In this document: piece after piece, positions 25,364 through 34,176 of the stretch
How positions within the stretch are numbered: position 1 is the first letter of the stretch
Layout: the number at the start of each line of letters is the position of its first letter
Assembly: GCF_002286775.1 (NCBI RefSeq)
Contig: NZ_NSGJ01000012.1
Location: 1-64,000 of the forward strand
DNA length: 64,000 bases
Reading direction: 5' to 3'
DNA from: Myroides sp. N17-2
GTDB taxonomy: Bacteria > Bacteroidota > Bacteroidia > Flavobacteriales > Flavobacteriaceae
The notes under the pieces: model-generated
The model's database searches: none
Seen by the model: only the letters and a program-made list of their open reading frames with translations
What the model was told of the DNA's origin: nothing
Translations under genes and position numbers: made by a program

Positions 25364-25873
25364 CTACTTATCTTTTGCGATAGCAATACCATCAGCGGTA
25401 AACGCATACGTCACTTTAGGTTCAGTTATAGCAGCAATCTCCTGCTCTGTCTTACCGGCATCTTTAGCATAGTGCTTTAGCTCATCTATAGAAACCACTG
25501 TTACAAAAGCCTTACCATCAACTACTACATCGTGCCCTGCAGCATTCATAGGAGCAAAGAAACCATAGTCTGTAAAACGCACAAAACCATCCTTACTATC
25601 TCCTAAGTCAACATTCATCCAACATCCTTTCTTTTGACAAACTTCTTTTATAGTCGTCTCGAATTGCACTTTAATAGTATCTCCTTCTTTTAACTCTTGA
25701 TACTTTTTAAACATAGCATCTTTAGATAAGACCTCAGTCATCGCAATACTATCGCCAAAATACTCGTAAGTCTTCACTTCTGCTACAACAGGAGAAACCT
25801 CTTTTTCGTTTTGATTTTTACATCCCGTAACAACCAAGGCCAAAATACCTAAACAAGCTATAATTCTACTCAT
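25364..25873 (-). CDS. DUF4920 domain lipoprotein
   Basis: The 169-residue lipoprotein has a signal peptide ending LVVTGCKNQ (lipidated Cys about 18). The mature part fits DUF4920, an OB-fold-like domain found in Bacteroidota envelope proteins, with KKYQELKEGDTIKVQFETTI near 58-77 and CQKKGCWMNVDLG near 81-93. The paired cysteines and Trp of CQKKGCWM are typical of the family. A TTG at 25894 could extend the frame, but the ATG at 25873 gives a proper signal peptide. It is the first gene of the operon with the haem-site lipoprotein and mnmD, divergent from ilvE. Function is unknown to me. Confidence 0.8.
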   Translation of the reverse strand: MSRIIACLGILALVVTGCKNQNEKEVSPVVAEVKTYEYFGDSIAMTEVLSKDAMFKKYQELKEGDTIKVQFETTIKEVCQKKGCWMNVDLGDSKDGFVRFTDYGFFAPMNAAGHDVVVDGKAFVTVVSIDELKHYAKDAGKTEQEIAAITEPKVTYAFTADGIAIAKDK

Positions 25874-25899
25874 GATAAAAGTTAAGTTAAACAATACTC

Positions 25900-25907
25900 C
25901 AAAATTA
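25900..25907 (-). promoter_or_regulatory. Candidate -7 element for the DUF4920 operon
   Basis: The minus strand reads TAATTTTG, about 27 bases upstream of the ATG; a TTG lies 16 bases further upstream (25924-25926). Confidence 0.5.
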
Positions 25908-26056
25908 ACTCAAAAAAATAAACCAAAAAGAAATACTTTATCTACACATCTTTCAGTGATTATTATAATTTCAGTAAAAAATTTTGATTAAACAATATTT
26001 ATCACTCCATTTTAGATAAACTTCAACAACAAACTATTTTTAAGTAGTTTTTTTGA

Positions 26057-26064
26057 TAATTTTG
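26057..26064 (+). promoter_or_regulatory. Candidate -7 element for ilvE
   Basis: TAATTTTG matches TAnnTTTG and predicts a leader of about 65 bases before the ATG at 26134. Confidence 0.45.
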
Positions 26065-26133
26065 TAATGTGTTGCTTTTTTAATACATTGCAAGCATAAG
26101 TTCAAACAGACAATTAAAAAAACATTATAAGAA

Positions 26134-27207
26134 ATGAGTTTAGAATCAAACAACGGTATTTCTATTCAAAAAGTAGAAACATCAAAAATTGCATCAGTAG
26201 ACTTCGAAAATCTGAAGTTCGGTTCTGTATTTACTGACCACATGTTAGTATGTCACTACAAAGATGGTGAATGGGGACAAGTAGAAATCAAACCTTATGG
26301 ACCAATGTCTTTTGCTCCATCAACGAATGTTTTCCACTATGGACAAGCTATTTTTGAAGGAATGAAAGCATATAAAGATTCGAATGAAGATGTATGGTTA
26401 TTCCGTCCACGTGAAAACTGGGCTCGTTTTAACAAATCAGCTGAGCGTATGGCTATGCCACACATCGACGAAGAAAGATTCGTAGATGGATTAAAAGCGC
26501 TTATCAACTTAGATAGAGAATGGGTTAAACAAGGTGAAGGTAACGCATTATACATTCGTCCATTTATGATCGGTACTCACGAAGGTGTAGTAGCTGGTCC
26601 TTCTAGCGAATTTATGTTCTGTATTATTTGTTCTCCTGCTCGTACTTACTACTCAGGAAAAGTAAAAGTTCAAATCGCTGAGCACTACAGCCGTGCTGCA
26701 AATGGTGGTGTAGGATACACTAAATGTTCTGGTAACTACGCAGGACAGTTCTACCCTACTAAATTAGCTAATGAAGCAGGATACCAACAAGTAATCTGGA
26801 CTGATGATGCTACACATACTAAACTAGAAGAAGCAGGTACTATGAACGTATTCTTCAGAATCGGTGATACATTAATCACTGCTCCTACTAGCGAAAGAAT
26901 CTTAGATGGTGTAACTAGAAAAAGTTTACTAGACATCGCAAAAAGCAAAGGAATCAACGTAGAAGTTAAAACTATCGTAGTTCAAGACTTAATCGATGCA
27001 CATGCAAAAGGAGAATTAAAAGAAATCTTCGGTGCTGGTACAGCTGTAACAGTAGGACAAATCGAAGGATTCGCTTTCCAAGATAATTACTACGAACTAC
27101 CTGAAGTGTCGGATGATAACTCATTCGCTATCCAATTAAAAACAGGACTTCAAGGTATCCAACAAAAGAAAATCGAAGACACTTTCGGGTGGACTGAAAA
27201 AATCTAA
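26134..27207 (+). CDS. ilvE: Branched-chain amino acid aminotransferase
   Basis: This PLP enzyme interconverts valine, leucine and isoleucine with their 2-oxo acids using glutamate. The 357-residue length and the start FGSVFTDHMLVCHYKDGEW match the longer (group II) class IV aminotransferases. FHYGQAIFEGMKAYK near 67-81 is the conserved start of the fold, and the PLP lysine lies in GYTKCSGNYAG near 195-205. EEAGTMNVFF near 232-241 is also typical. It is monocistronic, with its own promoter box and a strong terminator, and is divergent from the DUF4920-mnmD operon. Confidence 0.93.
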   Translation: MSLESNNGISIQKVETSKIASVDFENLKFGSVFTDHMLVCHYKDGEWGQVEIKPYGPMSFAPSTNVFHYGQAIFEGMKAYKDSNEDVWLFRPRENWARFNKSAERMAMPHIDEERFVDGLKALINLDREWVKQGEGNALYIRPFMIGTHEGVVAGPSSEFMFCIICSPARTYYSGKVKVQIAEHYSRAANGGVGYTKCSGNYAGQFYPTKLANEAGYQQVIWTDDATHTKLEEAGTMNVFFRIGDTLITAPTSERILDGVTRKSLLDIAKSKGINVEVKTIVVQDLIDAHAKGELKEIFGAGTAVTVGQIEGFAFQDNYYELPEVSDDNSFAIQLKTGLQGIQQKKIEDTFGWTEKI

Positions 27208-27232
27208 TATTGATTTTATCATATCATATTGC

Positions 27233-27260
27233 AAAACGGCAGAATTACTGCCGTTTTTTT
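27233..27260 (+). terminator. Terminator after ilvE
   Basis: AAAACGGCAG pairs with CTGCCGTTTT and is followed by a run of T. Confidence 0.85.
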
Positions 27261-27292
27261 TGTTTAATATACAAGTCTTTTGACTATTTTTG
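27260..27292 (+). promoter_or_regulatory. Promoter of the small membrane protein gene
   Basis: TTG (27260-27262), 22 bases, TATTTTTG (27285-27292). It begins within the T tail of the ilvE terminator and leaves a leader of under 15 bases before the ATG at 27306. Confidence 0.55.
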
Positions 27293-27305
27293 CTAAAAAA
27301 TAATT

Positions 27306-27491
27306 ATGTTTACACCTGGACAAATGCAGTTTGCTATCTTTTTTATTATTGCCTTTACAATTGTAATGATAGTGATGTATAGAAAAGATTTAAAGTTACA
27401 CCGAATCTATTATAAAAACAGACTTTGGGTATTGGTTGCTTTTTTAGCATTCATAGGTTCACTATTTATTTTAAAAAACCTTTTAAAGTAA
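27306..27491 (+). CDS. Small two-helix membrane protein
   Basis: This 61-residue protein consists of two hydrophobic segments (about 8-24 and 40-57) joined by a basic loop, MYRKDLKLHRIYYKNR. By the positive-inside rule the loop faces the cytoplasm. I do not know a function, though short proteins of this shape are common in Flavobacteriaceae. It has a good promoter and is followed after 22 bases by the SRPBCC gene, so they probably form an operon. Confidence 0.65.
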   Translation: MFTPGQMQFAIFFIIAFTIVMIVMYRKDLKLHRIYYKNRLWVLVAFLAFIGSLFILKNLLK

Positions 27492-27513
27492 ACTAACATT
27501 GTTTTAAGCTGTT

Positions 27514-28593
27514 ATGAAGATTATTAAGTATTTCCTCCTTCTATTTTTACTAGCATTCGTTTCTCTTTTTGTATTCATTTTGACACAAAGTCCTGAATAT
27601 AAAATAGAACGAAAATTCACAGTTGATGCTCCTAAAGAGATTGTCTATAACTATATCAATGATTTAGATAACTGGACAGATTGGATGAAATCTACGAAAA
27701 CTAATAATGGTATCTATAAAATAGAGCTAGAAAACTTAGGCTCTTACAACGTTCGATCTGAGTATAGTCATCCTTATGATAGTCTATCACAAGATATCTT
27801 AAATGACAATAAAATATCAAACATTATCTGGAGATTAAAAGGTCATCAGAATAAGACAGAAATAGTATTTACATTTAGTGGGACACTAGATCTTAAAACA
27901 AAGTTTACAACTTTCTTTAAAGGGACTCCTAATCAAGTAGCTACTAATAGTCTAGACAAGAATATCGATGCTTTTATAGTGTACTTTATCAAGCAATACA
28001 AGGAGTTTGATGTGAAGGTCGATGCTATTAAAACTACACCAAGTATACAATACCTATATCTAGAAGCTTCTTCATCGATAGGAATGCTTAACACAGATTT
28101 GATTGCTTTAAATAAAGACTTATCTGAGTTCTGCAAAACAAATCAAATAGAGATAGCAGGAGATTCATATCTAATCTTAGATAATAATAGAACACAAGAT
28201 GTCCTTAAATACAGATTTGCCCTACCAATTAAAGGTCACATCTTTTTAAATGAAGAAGAGAAATACAAAATAGATACACTAGCAAAACAAAGTTACTTTG
28301 AATCTACTTTAAATGGTTATTACACTTTCTTACCTGAAGCATTGCGTAAGACTAGAACTGAAATAAGCGATAGAGAACTAAATGTTCTTACAGATCAACC
28401 AATCGTGTTACTACTTAAAAAATCAGTGATTGATTCTAGACTAGCAGCAGAATGGGAAACAGTAATAAAAGTACCCGTAGAACAAAAAATAGTACCTGTT
28501 GCCGGAACATACAATCCTGCCTACAGTAATACTACTCCTACTAGTACGCCAACAACAGAAACACCTCCACAAGAGAACAATGAAAATGAGTAG
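27514..28593 (+). CDS. SRPBCC-domain protein with GyrI-like second half
   Basis: The 359-residue protein has an N-terminal hydrophobic segment (about 5-24), then an SRPBCC/polyketide-cyclase-like domain (about 30-165, with PEYKIERKFTVDAPKEIVYNYIND at its start), and a second half (about 175-330) that resembles the GyrI-like effector-binding fold. The tail (about 332-359) is Pro/Thr-rich and disordered. Such pairs of helix-grip folds bind small hydrophobic ligands; the ligand is unknown. The N-terminal anchor suggests a periplasmic location. It follows the small membrane protein gene by 22 bases and converges with kdsB. Confidence 0.65.
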   Translation: MKIIKYFLLLFLLAFVSLFVFILTQSPEYKIERKFTVDAPKEIVYNYINDLDNWTDWMKSTKTNNGIYKIELENLGSYNVRSEYSHPYDSLSQDILNDNKISNIIWRLKGHQNKTEIVFTFSGTLDLKTKFTTFFKGTPNQVATNSLDKNIDAFIVYFIKQYKEFDVKVDAIKTTPSIQYLYLEASSSIGMLNTDLIALNKDLSEFCKTNQIEIAGDSYLILDNNRTQDVLKYRFALPIKGHIFLNEEEKYKIDTLAKQSYFESTLNGYYTFLPEALRKTRTEISDRELNVLTDQPIVLLLKKSVIDSRLAAEWETVIKVPVEQKIVPVAGTYNPAYSNTTPTSTPTTETPPQENNENE

Positions 28594-28628
28594 ATGTATT
28601 CTATCTAAAAAAGAAACAATAATATAAA

Positions 28629-28662
28629 AAAGAGGCTCGCAGATATTGCGAGCCTCTTTTTG
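28629..28662. terminator. Bidirectional terminator between SRPBCC gene and kdsB
   Basis: AAAGAGGCTCGCA pairs with TGCGAGCCTCTTT, with A and T runs on either side. Confidence 0.85.
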
Positions 28663-28679
28663 TATATAGTATTTTAGGA

Positions 28680-29432
28680 CTATCTTAATTCCGGGTTAGC
28701 AGCTATAATCTGCTTTGCTCTTTCTAAATCCTCTGGAGTATCTATTCCGATACCTAGATGTCTAGTTACAGCCATTTTAATGCGTTTTCCGTACTCTAAA
28801 TATCTTAGTTGCTCTAACTTCTCTGAAGCTTCTAAAAACTTCATAGGAAGTGTTGTAAACTCTAACAAAGCTTGTTTTCTAAAAGCATAAACTCCGATAT
28901 GCTGATAATACTGTACTCCTGCCTCTTTATCTCTAGGATAAGGAATAACAGATCTTGAAAAATATAGGGCAGTATTACTCTCATCCACCACTACCTTCAC
29001 ATTATTAGGGTTCTCTATCACACTCCATTCATCAATCGGAGTCATTAATGAAGCTAGGTCAATACTCTTATCTGTATCTGTATCTGCAGCAAAAACAGCA
29101 ATCAACTTCTCTAGGTTCTCCTTACTCACAAAGGGTTCATCACCTTGTACATTGATGACAATATCTGCATCAATATCTTTTACAGCCTCAGCTATACGGT
29201 CACTCCCACTCTCATGTTCTTTTATACTCATCATAGCTTTACCACCATGACTAACTATCTCATTAAAAATAACCTCTGAATCTGTAACCACAAAAACGTC
29301 ATCAAAAAGCCCTGTGGCTAAAGTCCCTTCATAAGTACGACGGATAATAGTCTTTCCTGCCAAATCTTCCATAAGCTTTGCTGGAAAACGAGTTGATGCA
29401 TATCGAGCTGGTATAACTGCTATAACTTTCAT
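28680..29432 (-). CDS. kdsB: 3-deoxy-manno-octulosonate cytidylyltransferase (CMP-KDO synthetase)
   Basis: This enzyme activates KDO with CTP for lipopolysaccharide synthesis. The 250 residues begin with the signature [20 protein letters not shown] (about 6-25), followed by [10 protein letters not shown] near 95-104 and HIGVYAFRK near 178-186, all standard for KdsB. It is cytoplasmic and monocistronic, with a -7 box TATCTTTG 22 bases upstream. The length equals the family norm. Confidence 0.94.
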   Translation of the reverse strand: MKVIAVIPARYASTRFPAKLMEDLAGKTIIRRTYEGTLATGLFDDVFVVTDSEVIFNEIVSHGGKAMMSIKEHESGSDRIAEAVKDIDADIVINVQGDEPFVSKENLEKLIAVFAADTDTDKSIDLASLMTPIDEWSVIENPNNVKVVVDESNTALYFSRSVIPYPRDKEAGVQYYQHIGVYAFRKQALLEFTTLPMKFLEASEKLEQLRYLEYGKRIKMAVTRHLGIGIDTPEDLERAKQIIAANPELR

Positions 29433-29454
29433 TTCTGTTCTTTTTTTTATGACT

Positions 29455-29462
29455 CAAAGATA
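29455..29462 (-). promoter_or_regulatory. Candidate -7 element for kdsB
   Basis: The minus strand reads TATCTTTG 22 bases before the kdsB ATG. Confidence 0.45.
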
Positions 29463-29497
29463 ACAATTATTAGTATTTCTCCTCTCTCCGAAATAAC

Positions 29498-29525
29498 AAA
29501 GCCCCTTAACTAATTAAGAGGCTTT
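29498..29525 (-). terminator. Terminator after the DUF4822 lipoprotein gene
   Basis: AAAGCCCCTTAA pairs with TTAAGAGGCTTT with one mismatch. It lies directly past the stop of the minus-strand gene. Confidence 0.65.
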
Positions 29526-29532
29526 ATCATTT

Positions 29533-30441
29533 TTATTTTTTAATAGGCTCATGTTCCACTCTTAGCAAAACACCATCTACTTCTATGTCATACGTAAATT
29601 TATTCTCTGTCAATTCATAAACAGATACTGTTCTTTCAAATGCTACACTACCATCAGGTCTTTTAGCTATTAATGTTCTTGTTTTTCCATCTAAAGAAAC
29701 ATACCAATCTCCTTGCGAACGAACAGCACTCTTATCTCCATAAGCTGTAATTAAGAATGTTCCATTAGCAAATTTCCCCTCTTTATTTTTAGGGAAATAA
29801 GCCTTTCCATTACTATTTATATAATATGCATCACCTGAGAAACTAGCTGCAGGAGCAACTGTTTTATCCATTTCTTTAGCTCCCTCTACTCCTTTAGTAA
29901 TATCAAATACTTTAGTTGTTTTCCACTCTACACTAGCTAATACTTCTGCAGGAGTCTTAGGCTCTGCGTGATCAGTTACAGGTTTGTGCTCTACACTATA
30001 AATAATAGAAGAATTAGATCCATCTGGAATATTATAGGTGAATACATTATTATTTAATTCCACCATATCAACTGTTCGCTCATAAGCTACCTCATTTTTG
30101 GAATTATATACTACTAAGTGTCTTTTAGTATCATTATCTCTTAAAGACCATAAACCATACATCTTATGCCCATCTTTAAAGTCTACTATTCTAAAAGTTC
30201 CATCTGTATTATAATATGCATAACCCGCGTACATAGCACCTGGCATAACATCTAACTTGACATCTACTCCTTTATTATCAACTATTTTAGTTGTAATCCA
30301 AGTGTGCTTAGATAAGATCTCTGTCCCTGTCTCTTTAACTTCCATAGAATTAGAATTGTCATCACTAGAACATGAAACAGTAGCAAGTGAACCTAACAAC
30401 AAAATGCTTATACTCAATAAGCTAAAAACTTTTTTACTCAT
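29533..30441 (-). CDS. Lipoprotein with two DUF4822 domains
   Basis: The 302-residue lipoprotein has a signal peptide with lipidated Cys about 25 followed by SSDDNS, similar to the surface-export signal of Bacteroidota lipoproteins. The mature region is two homologous domains (about 42-155 and 162-300). Each opens with a Trp-containing strand (HTWITTKI; VEWKTTKV) and ends with an ERTV...L..N.FTY motif. The pattern fits DUF4822, of unknown function. It is monocistronic, between kdsB and the helicase gene. The duplicated design parallels the unrelated lipoprotein at 8443-9216. Confidence 0.72.
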   Translation of the reverse strand: MSKKVFSLLSISILLLGSLATVSCSSDDNSNSMEVKETGTEILSKHTWITTKIVDNKGVDVKLDVMPGAMYAGYAYYNTDGTFRIVDFKDGHKMYGLWSLRDNDTKRHLVVYNSKNEVAYERTVDMVELNNNVFTYNIPDGSNSSIIYSVEHKPVTDHAEPKTPAEVLASVEWKTTKVFDITKGVEGAKEMDKTVAPAASFSGDAYYINSNGKAYFPKNKEGKFANGTFLITAYGDKSAVRSQGDWYVSLDGKTRTLIAKRPDGSVAFERTVSVYELTENKFTYDIEVDGVLLRVEHEPIKK

Positions 30442-30649
30442 ATTTTTTTCATTTATTTAAGTCAAATAAAGAGAATAAAAATATGATGTAAAAGAGAGGT
30501 TCTATTAAAAGAATAAAAACTACAGTTTATAAATAATTTACACAACTAAAATACAAAACACACAAATACAATTAATTACAAAAATTATACAATAAATAAT
30601 AATAAAATACTCAACAATAAGTATTATATAAAAATCACCTTTCTAATCC

Positions 30650-32086
30650 CTACTCCTGAAGAAAGTACTCATCTTGAAAACCTATTAAGTACAACTTATC
30701 CTTCGCACGAGTCATCGCTGTGTATAGCCATTTGACATAGTCTTCTGTTATTCCATCAGGCAGATAAGGCTGTTCTATAAATACAGTTTCCCACTGACCA
30801 CCTTGGGATTTATGACAAGTAATCGCATAAGAGAACTTCACTTGTAAAGCATTAAAGTATTCATTCTCTTTTAGCTTCTGCATCTTCTTATACTTGGTTA
30901 TTTCATCCTCATAATCTAATAACACTTCATTATACAACTTATTCATTTGATCATAAGTCAGTGCTGGAGATTCACTAGTCAAGGTATCCAAGATTATCAT
31001 CGTATCAAAAGGAGCCATATCTGGATAATCTATCATACGGATTCTCACAGAAGCAAATCTATAACTATACAACTCTATGGTACGATAAATCTGTAAGACT
31101 TCTATAATATCTCCATTAGCGATAAAGTCTGTCACAGGAGAGTCCTTTAACCAAAAGTAATTATTCTTCACCACCATTAGTAAATCTCCTGCTGATATCT
31201 CACTATCTTTATCTAAGATACGCATCCTAATCTGCTGATTATATGCATTCGCTCGCTTATTAGAGCGTACGATAAAAGTAGTCTCTTCTGGACCACTATT
31301 AGAATAAGAAGAATAGATAGCATCTTGTATATCGTAGCCATCTACTAATCGTATGATATCTTTAAACCCTTTTAGTTGAAACTGAAAAGTATCTGCAAAG
31401 TAAGAACCTATCGCTAATCTTAATTCAGTAGCGTTATATAGAATACCTGAGTCTTCTTCCTGACGCATTACTTCATCTAACTCAATATGCTGAACATCCA
31501 TATTGTAATTAAATCGAAGCTGATCTATATCTAAAGCAGGGCTAATAGTCATATTCACTGGAGGTAACTGAGCAGTATCTCCGATTAGAATAAGTTTACA
31601 GTTAAAACCCGAATATACATAGTACACTAAATCATCTAATAAAGAACCATGTGGATACATCGAAGTATCACCTGCACTAGCATCCCCTATCATCGAAGCC
31701 TCATCTACTATAAATATAGTATTGCGGTTTCTGTTATTACGCATTGTGTATTGAAAAGTTCCACCTGCTTTACTAGGCTTTGGGTAATAGATATTCTTGT
31801 GAATCGTAAAAGCTGAACGATTAGAATAGTTGCTAATCACTTTAGCAGCACGTCCTGTAGGAGCTAACATGATAGAGAATTTATTAACACTCCTTAGTTC
31901 ATTTACCACAGTAGATAACAGGGTAGTCTTACCTGTACCTGCGTACCCTTTTAGAACGAAAAGCTCATCTTGACTATCATTAGTAACAAAATCCGCTATC
32001 TTCTGAAGAAAGATATCTTGCTTTAACGTTAGTTCATAAGGGAATTTTTGACGCAGTAGTTTATAAAACTGTTGATCTATCATCAT
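30650..32086 (-). CDS. RecD-like superfamily 1 DNA helicase
   Basis: The 478-residue ATPase has a complete SF1B helicase core: Walker A GYAGTGKTT (about 46-54), motif II VDEAS (about 126-130), motif III GDTAQLPPV (about 167-175), and a C-terminal UvrD-like part with YAITCHKSQGGQWETV near 421-436 and WLYTAMTRAKDKLYLIG near 454-470. It is much shorter than full RecD2 and resembles Dda/Pif1-like stand-alone helicases found in Bacteroidota. A role in DNA repair or replication restart is inferred from the family. It is monocistronic and divergent from the DUF3822 gene. Confidence 0.85.
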   Translation of the reverse strand: MMIDQQFYKLLRQKFPYELTLKQDIFLQKIADFVTNDSQDELFVLKGYAGTGKTTLLSTVVNELRSVNKFSIMLAPTGRAAKVISNYSNRSAFTIHKNIYYPKPSKAGGTFQYTMRNNRNRNTIFIVDEASMIGDASAGDTSMYPHGSLLDDLVYYVYSGFNCKLILIGDTAQLPPVNMTISPALDIDQLRFNYNMDVQHIELDEVMRQEEDSGILYNATELRLAIGSYFADTFQFQLKGFKDIIRLVDGYDIQDAIYSSYSNSGPEETTFIVRSNKRANAYNQQIRMRILDKDSEISAGDLLMVVKNNYFWLKDSPVTDFIANGDIIEVLQIYRTIELYSYRFASVRIRMIDYPDMAPFDTMIILDTLTSESPALTYDQMNKLYNEVLLDYEDEITKYKKMQKLKENEYFNALQVKFSYAITCHKSQGGQWETVFIEQPYLPDGITEDYVKWLYTAMTRAKDKLYLIGFQDEYFLQE

Positions 32087-32115
32087 GCTCTTTACTTAAA
32101 TTTTATATTACTTTC

Positions 32116-32123
32116 CAAAGATA
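32116..32123 (-). promoter_or_regulatory. Candidate -7 element for the helicase gene
   Basis: The minus strand reads TATCTTTG, 30 bases upstream of the helicase ATG. Confidence 0.4.
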
Positions 32124-32167
32124 CTAAGCTTTTTAGTCCTTGACTAGAAGAATGCAATAAAAAAGTG

Positions 32168-32175
32168 TAATTTTG
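32168..32175 (+). promoter_or_regulatory. Candidate -7 element for DUF3822-rsmD
   Basis: TAATTTTG lies 40 bases before the ATG at 32215. It overlaps an in-frame TTG at 32173, which is therefore unlikely to be the start. A TTG at 32140-32142 is 25 bases upstream, slightly long for -33 spacing. Confidence 0.45.
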
Positions 32176-32214
32176 CACATAATCAACTATCTATATTTCA
32201 TATTTAAACACACG

Positions 32215-33006
32215 ATGTCAAAGATTTATCACAAACTTTTAATACAAGTTTCATTAAAGAAATTCTCTTTTGCTATCAAAGACAAACTAGCTCATGAGAT
32301 TACATACTTTGCATCTGAGGCAATAACTCCTGCTAGGCCAATAGAAGAACAATTAGACAAATTCTTTCAGAAGCACCCTGAGTTATCAGATAAATATGAT
32401 GAAGTAATCGTATTACACGACAATGCATTAAATACATTTGTCCCAAGAGACCTATTTAATGAAGATTCTATAGGAAGTTATTTACAGTATACCACTAAAG
32501 TATTTTCTACTGATTACTTTGCTTATGATGAGTTAGAAGCAAACAAAATAAACAATGTATATGTACCTTATGTCAATATCAACAACTATCTAATTGATAA
32601 ATTTGGCAGCTTTACATATCACAACATCAACACTTTATTATTAGAAATATTACTAAAGAAATCAATTCAAAATGACACTAAAGAAGTATATGCTTTCTTA
32701 CAAAAAGATCACTTTGAGTTAATTATAGTGCAGAATGGTGAATTAATCTTCTTTAATTCATTTCAATATCAGACAGCACAGGACTTTATTTACTATATCT
32801 TATTCACCTATGAGCAACTAAGCTTAGATGTCGAAACGACTCCATTACATTTATTGGGTAGAATCGATATGGGTGACTCTTATTATGAAGAGGCCTATAA
32901 ATACATACGAGAAGTAAATATCGTAGAGAACAAATTTTTTATAAGCGATGATTTATTATTACATCATCAAGTACCTAAACAATATTACATTTTATTCCAT
33001 TCATGA
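32215..33006 (+). CDS. DUF3822 family protein
   Basis: The 263-residue protein belongs to DUF3822, a Bacteroidota family with an actin-like ATPase (ASKHA) fold as far as I recall, of unknown function. Visible landmarks are LHDNALNTFVPRDLFNE near 83-99, YVPYVNINNYLIDKFG near 132-147 and the C-terminal LHLLGRID near 220-227. The ATG at 32215 is preferred, because the in-frame TTG at 32173 lies in the promoter. Its stop overlaps the rsmD start by four bases (ATGA), so the two are translationally coupled. This pairing suggests a link to ribosome or RNA maturation, which is an inference. Confidence 0.75.
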   Translation: MSKIYHKLLIQVSLKKFSFAIKDKLAHEITYFASEAITPARPIEEQLDKFFQKHPELSDKYDEVIVLHDNALNTFVPRDLFNEDSIGSYLQYTTKVFSTDYFAYDELEANKINNVYVPYVNINNYLIDKFGSFTYHNINTLLLEILLKKSIQNDTKEVYAFLQKDHFELIIVQNGELIFFNSFQYQTAQDFIYYILFTYEQLSLDVETTPLHLLGRIDMGDSYYEEAYKYIREVNIVENKFFISDDLLLHHQVPKQYYILFHS

Positions 33007-33572
33007 GAATTATATCAGGAAAATTAAAAGGAAGACGTATTACTGCTCCTAAAAACTTACCTGTTCGTCCGACAACGGATATGAGCAAAGAGTCCCTATT
33101 CAATATCTTAAACAATCACTTTAATTTTAGTGAACTTACAATATTAGATTTGTTCTCAGGAACAGGAAATATTAGTTATGAATTTGCCTCTAGAGGAGCT
33201 GAATCTATTATTAGTGTAGATGGAGATATGGGGTGTGTAAACTTCATTAAGAAAACAGCAAAAGAATTAGAGTTGAACATCACACCATTAAAGTCAGATG
33301 TATTTAAATTCATAGAGAAACATCAGTCTTCATACGATATCGTATTTGCTGATCCACCTTATGGTTTCACACAAGAACAATTCGAAACAATAGTAAAAGG
33401 TATTTTTGCAAATAATCTAGTAAGTGAAGAGGGAATGGTTGTTATAGAACATTCTAAACACACGCCTATTAACCACTTAGAACATTTCTCATTTGAGAAG
33501 AACTATGGAGGATCTGTATTCACATTCTTTGAGATTGCCTCTGAAGAGGAGGATGAAGATGACGACGAATAG
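33003..33572 (+). CDS. rsmD: 16S rRNA (guanine(966)-N2)-methyltransferase
   Basis: This 189-residue SAM-dependent enzyme methylates G966 of 16S rRNA. It begins MRIISGKLKGRRITAP, has RPTTDMSKESLFNIL near 23-37, the SAM motif LDLFSGTGNISYEFASRG near 48-65 and the catalytic ADPPYG motif near 117-122. The C-terminus carries an acidic tail (SEEEDEDDDE), which is a local peculiarity. It is coupled to the DUF3822 gene. The RNase P RNA gene is convergent, separated by a shared hairpin. Confidence 0.93.
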   Translation: MRIISGKLKGRRITAPKNLPVRPTTDMSKESLFNILNNHFNFSELTILDLFSGTGNISYEFASRGAESIISVDGDMGCVNFIKKTAKELELNITPLKSDVFKFIEKHQSSYDIVFADPPYGFTQEQFETIVKGIFANNLVSEEGMVVIEHSKHTPINHLEHFSFEKNYGGSVFTFFEIASEEEDEDDDE

Positions 33573-33591
33573 AAGAAATGATAAATAATAA

Positions 33592-33628
33592 AAAAGGACA
33601 ATTGTAGTTAATTACAATCGTCCTTTTT
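33592..33628. terminator. Bidirectional terminator between rsmD and rnpB
   Basis: AAGGACAATTGTA pairs with TTACAATCGTCCTT (one bulge), with A runs on the left and T runs on the right. Confidence 0.8.
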
Positions 33629-33642
33629 TTATTTTAAAAATA

Positions 33643-33957
33643 AAGAGCAAACCTATAAGCCGGATTCTGTAAGTACCGAAGTACTCCCTTATCATTTATC
33701 CCGGCTATCAATTACTCGATAGCTCTATCTGCCTACCCCTAAAGCATCGGGCGGGCACCCTCAAACGCTAAATATACATGACATTTCACCGCATAGAGTT
33801 TACCTGGTTTCACTACAGCATTACCTGTACATACTTTCTGTTGCACTTGTCCTCTTGGCAAGCCAAGGATGGTTGTTATCCATTATGCTTCCCTATGGTG
33901 TCCAGACTTTCCTCTATCCTCATTACTGAGAGTAGCGATAAGGCAGTTTGCTCGCCG
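33643..33957 (-). ncRNA. rnpB: RNase P RNA (bacterial class A)
   Basis: Read on the minus strand, the RNA begins GCGAGCAAACTGCC and soon contains GAGGAAAGTCTGGAC, a close form of the universal RNase P sequence near P3-P4. It ends with CAGAATCCGGCTTATAGG, the classic 3' P4/J-region, followed by TTTGCTC, which pairs with the 5' GAGCAAA to close P1. The length of about 315 fits a bacterial type A RNA. It is the catalytic subunit that trims tRNA 5' leaders. The protein subunit gene (rnpA) is not in this window. Exact ends are set from P1 pairing and could be off by a few bases. Confidence 0.93.
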
Positions 33958-34010
33958 CAAAAGTAGTTCATTTATTACAACTCCGAAAACTATTTAGTAT
34001 TATTATTTTC

Positions 34011-34089
34011 TTAAATCCCAAATATACGGTAGACCTATAAGCGGAAAGCGATTATATATTTGGTTCTACACCTCTACATTTTGGCTTAA
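34011..34089 (-). repeat. Short degenerate relative of the MITE-like repeat
   Basis: TTAAATCCCAAATATACGG followed by TAGACCTATAAGCGG mirrors the end of copy 3 at 43275. The far end, TTTTGGCTTAA, resembles the opposite terminal repeat. At 79 bp it would be an internally deleted copy. It lies between rnpB and murQ. Confidence 0.45.
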
Positions 34090-34139
34090 AATTATAAACA
34101 AGACCCTATGAATATTAACAGTTAGTAAAGTATTTTGAT

Positions 34140-34147
34140 TACTTTTG
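34140..34147 (+). promoter_or_regulatory. Candidate -7 element for murQ operon
   Basis: TACTTTTG matches TAnnTTTG and leaves about 30 bases before the proposed GTG start at 34177. Confidence 0.45.
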
Positions 34148-34176
34148 CTTCTATACATTTTTTAAAAACTATTACA

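Noticed and set aside
33778-33966. Plus-strand open frame of 62 codons
   Set aside because: It lies entirely within the RNase P RNA gene on the other strand.
34135-34176. TTG-initiated extension of murQ
   Set aside because: It precedes the TACTTTTG promoter box and encodes residues absent from normal MurQ N-termini; the GTG at 34177 fits the family.
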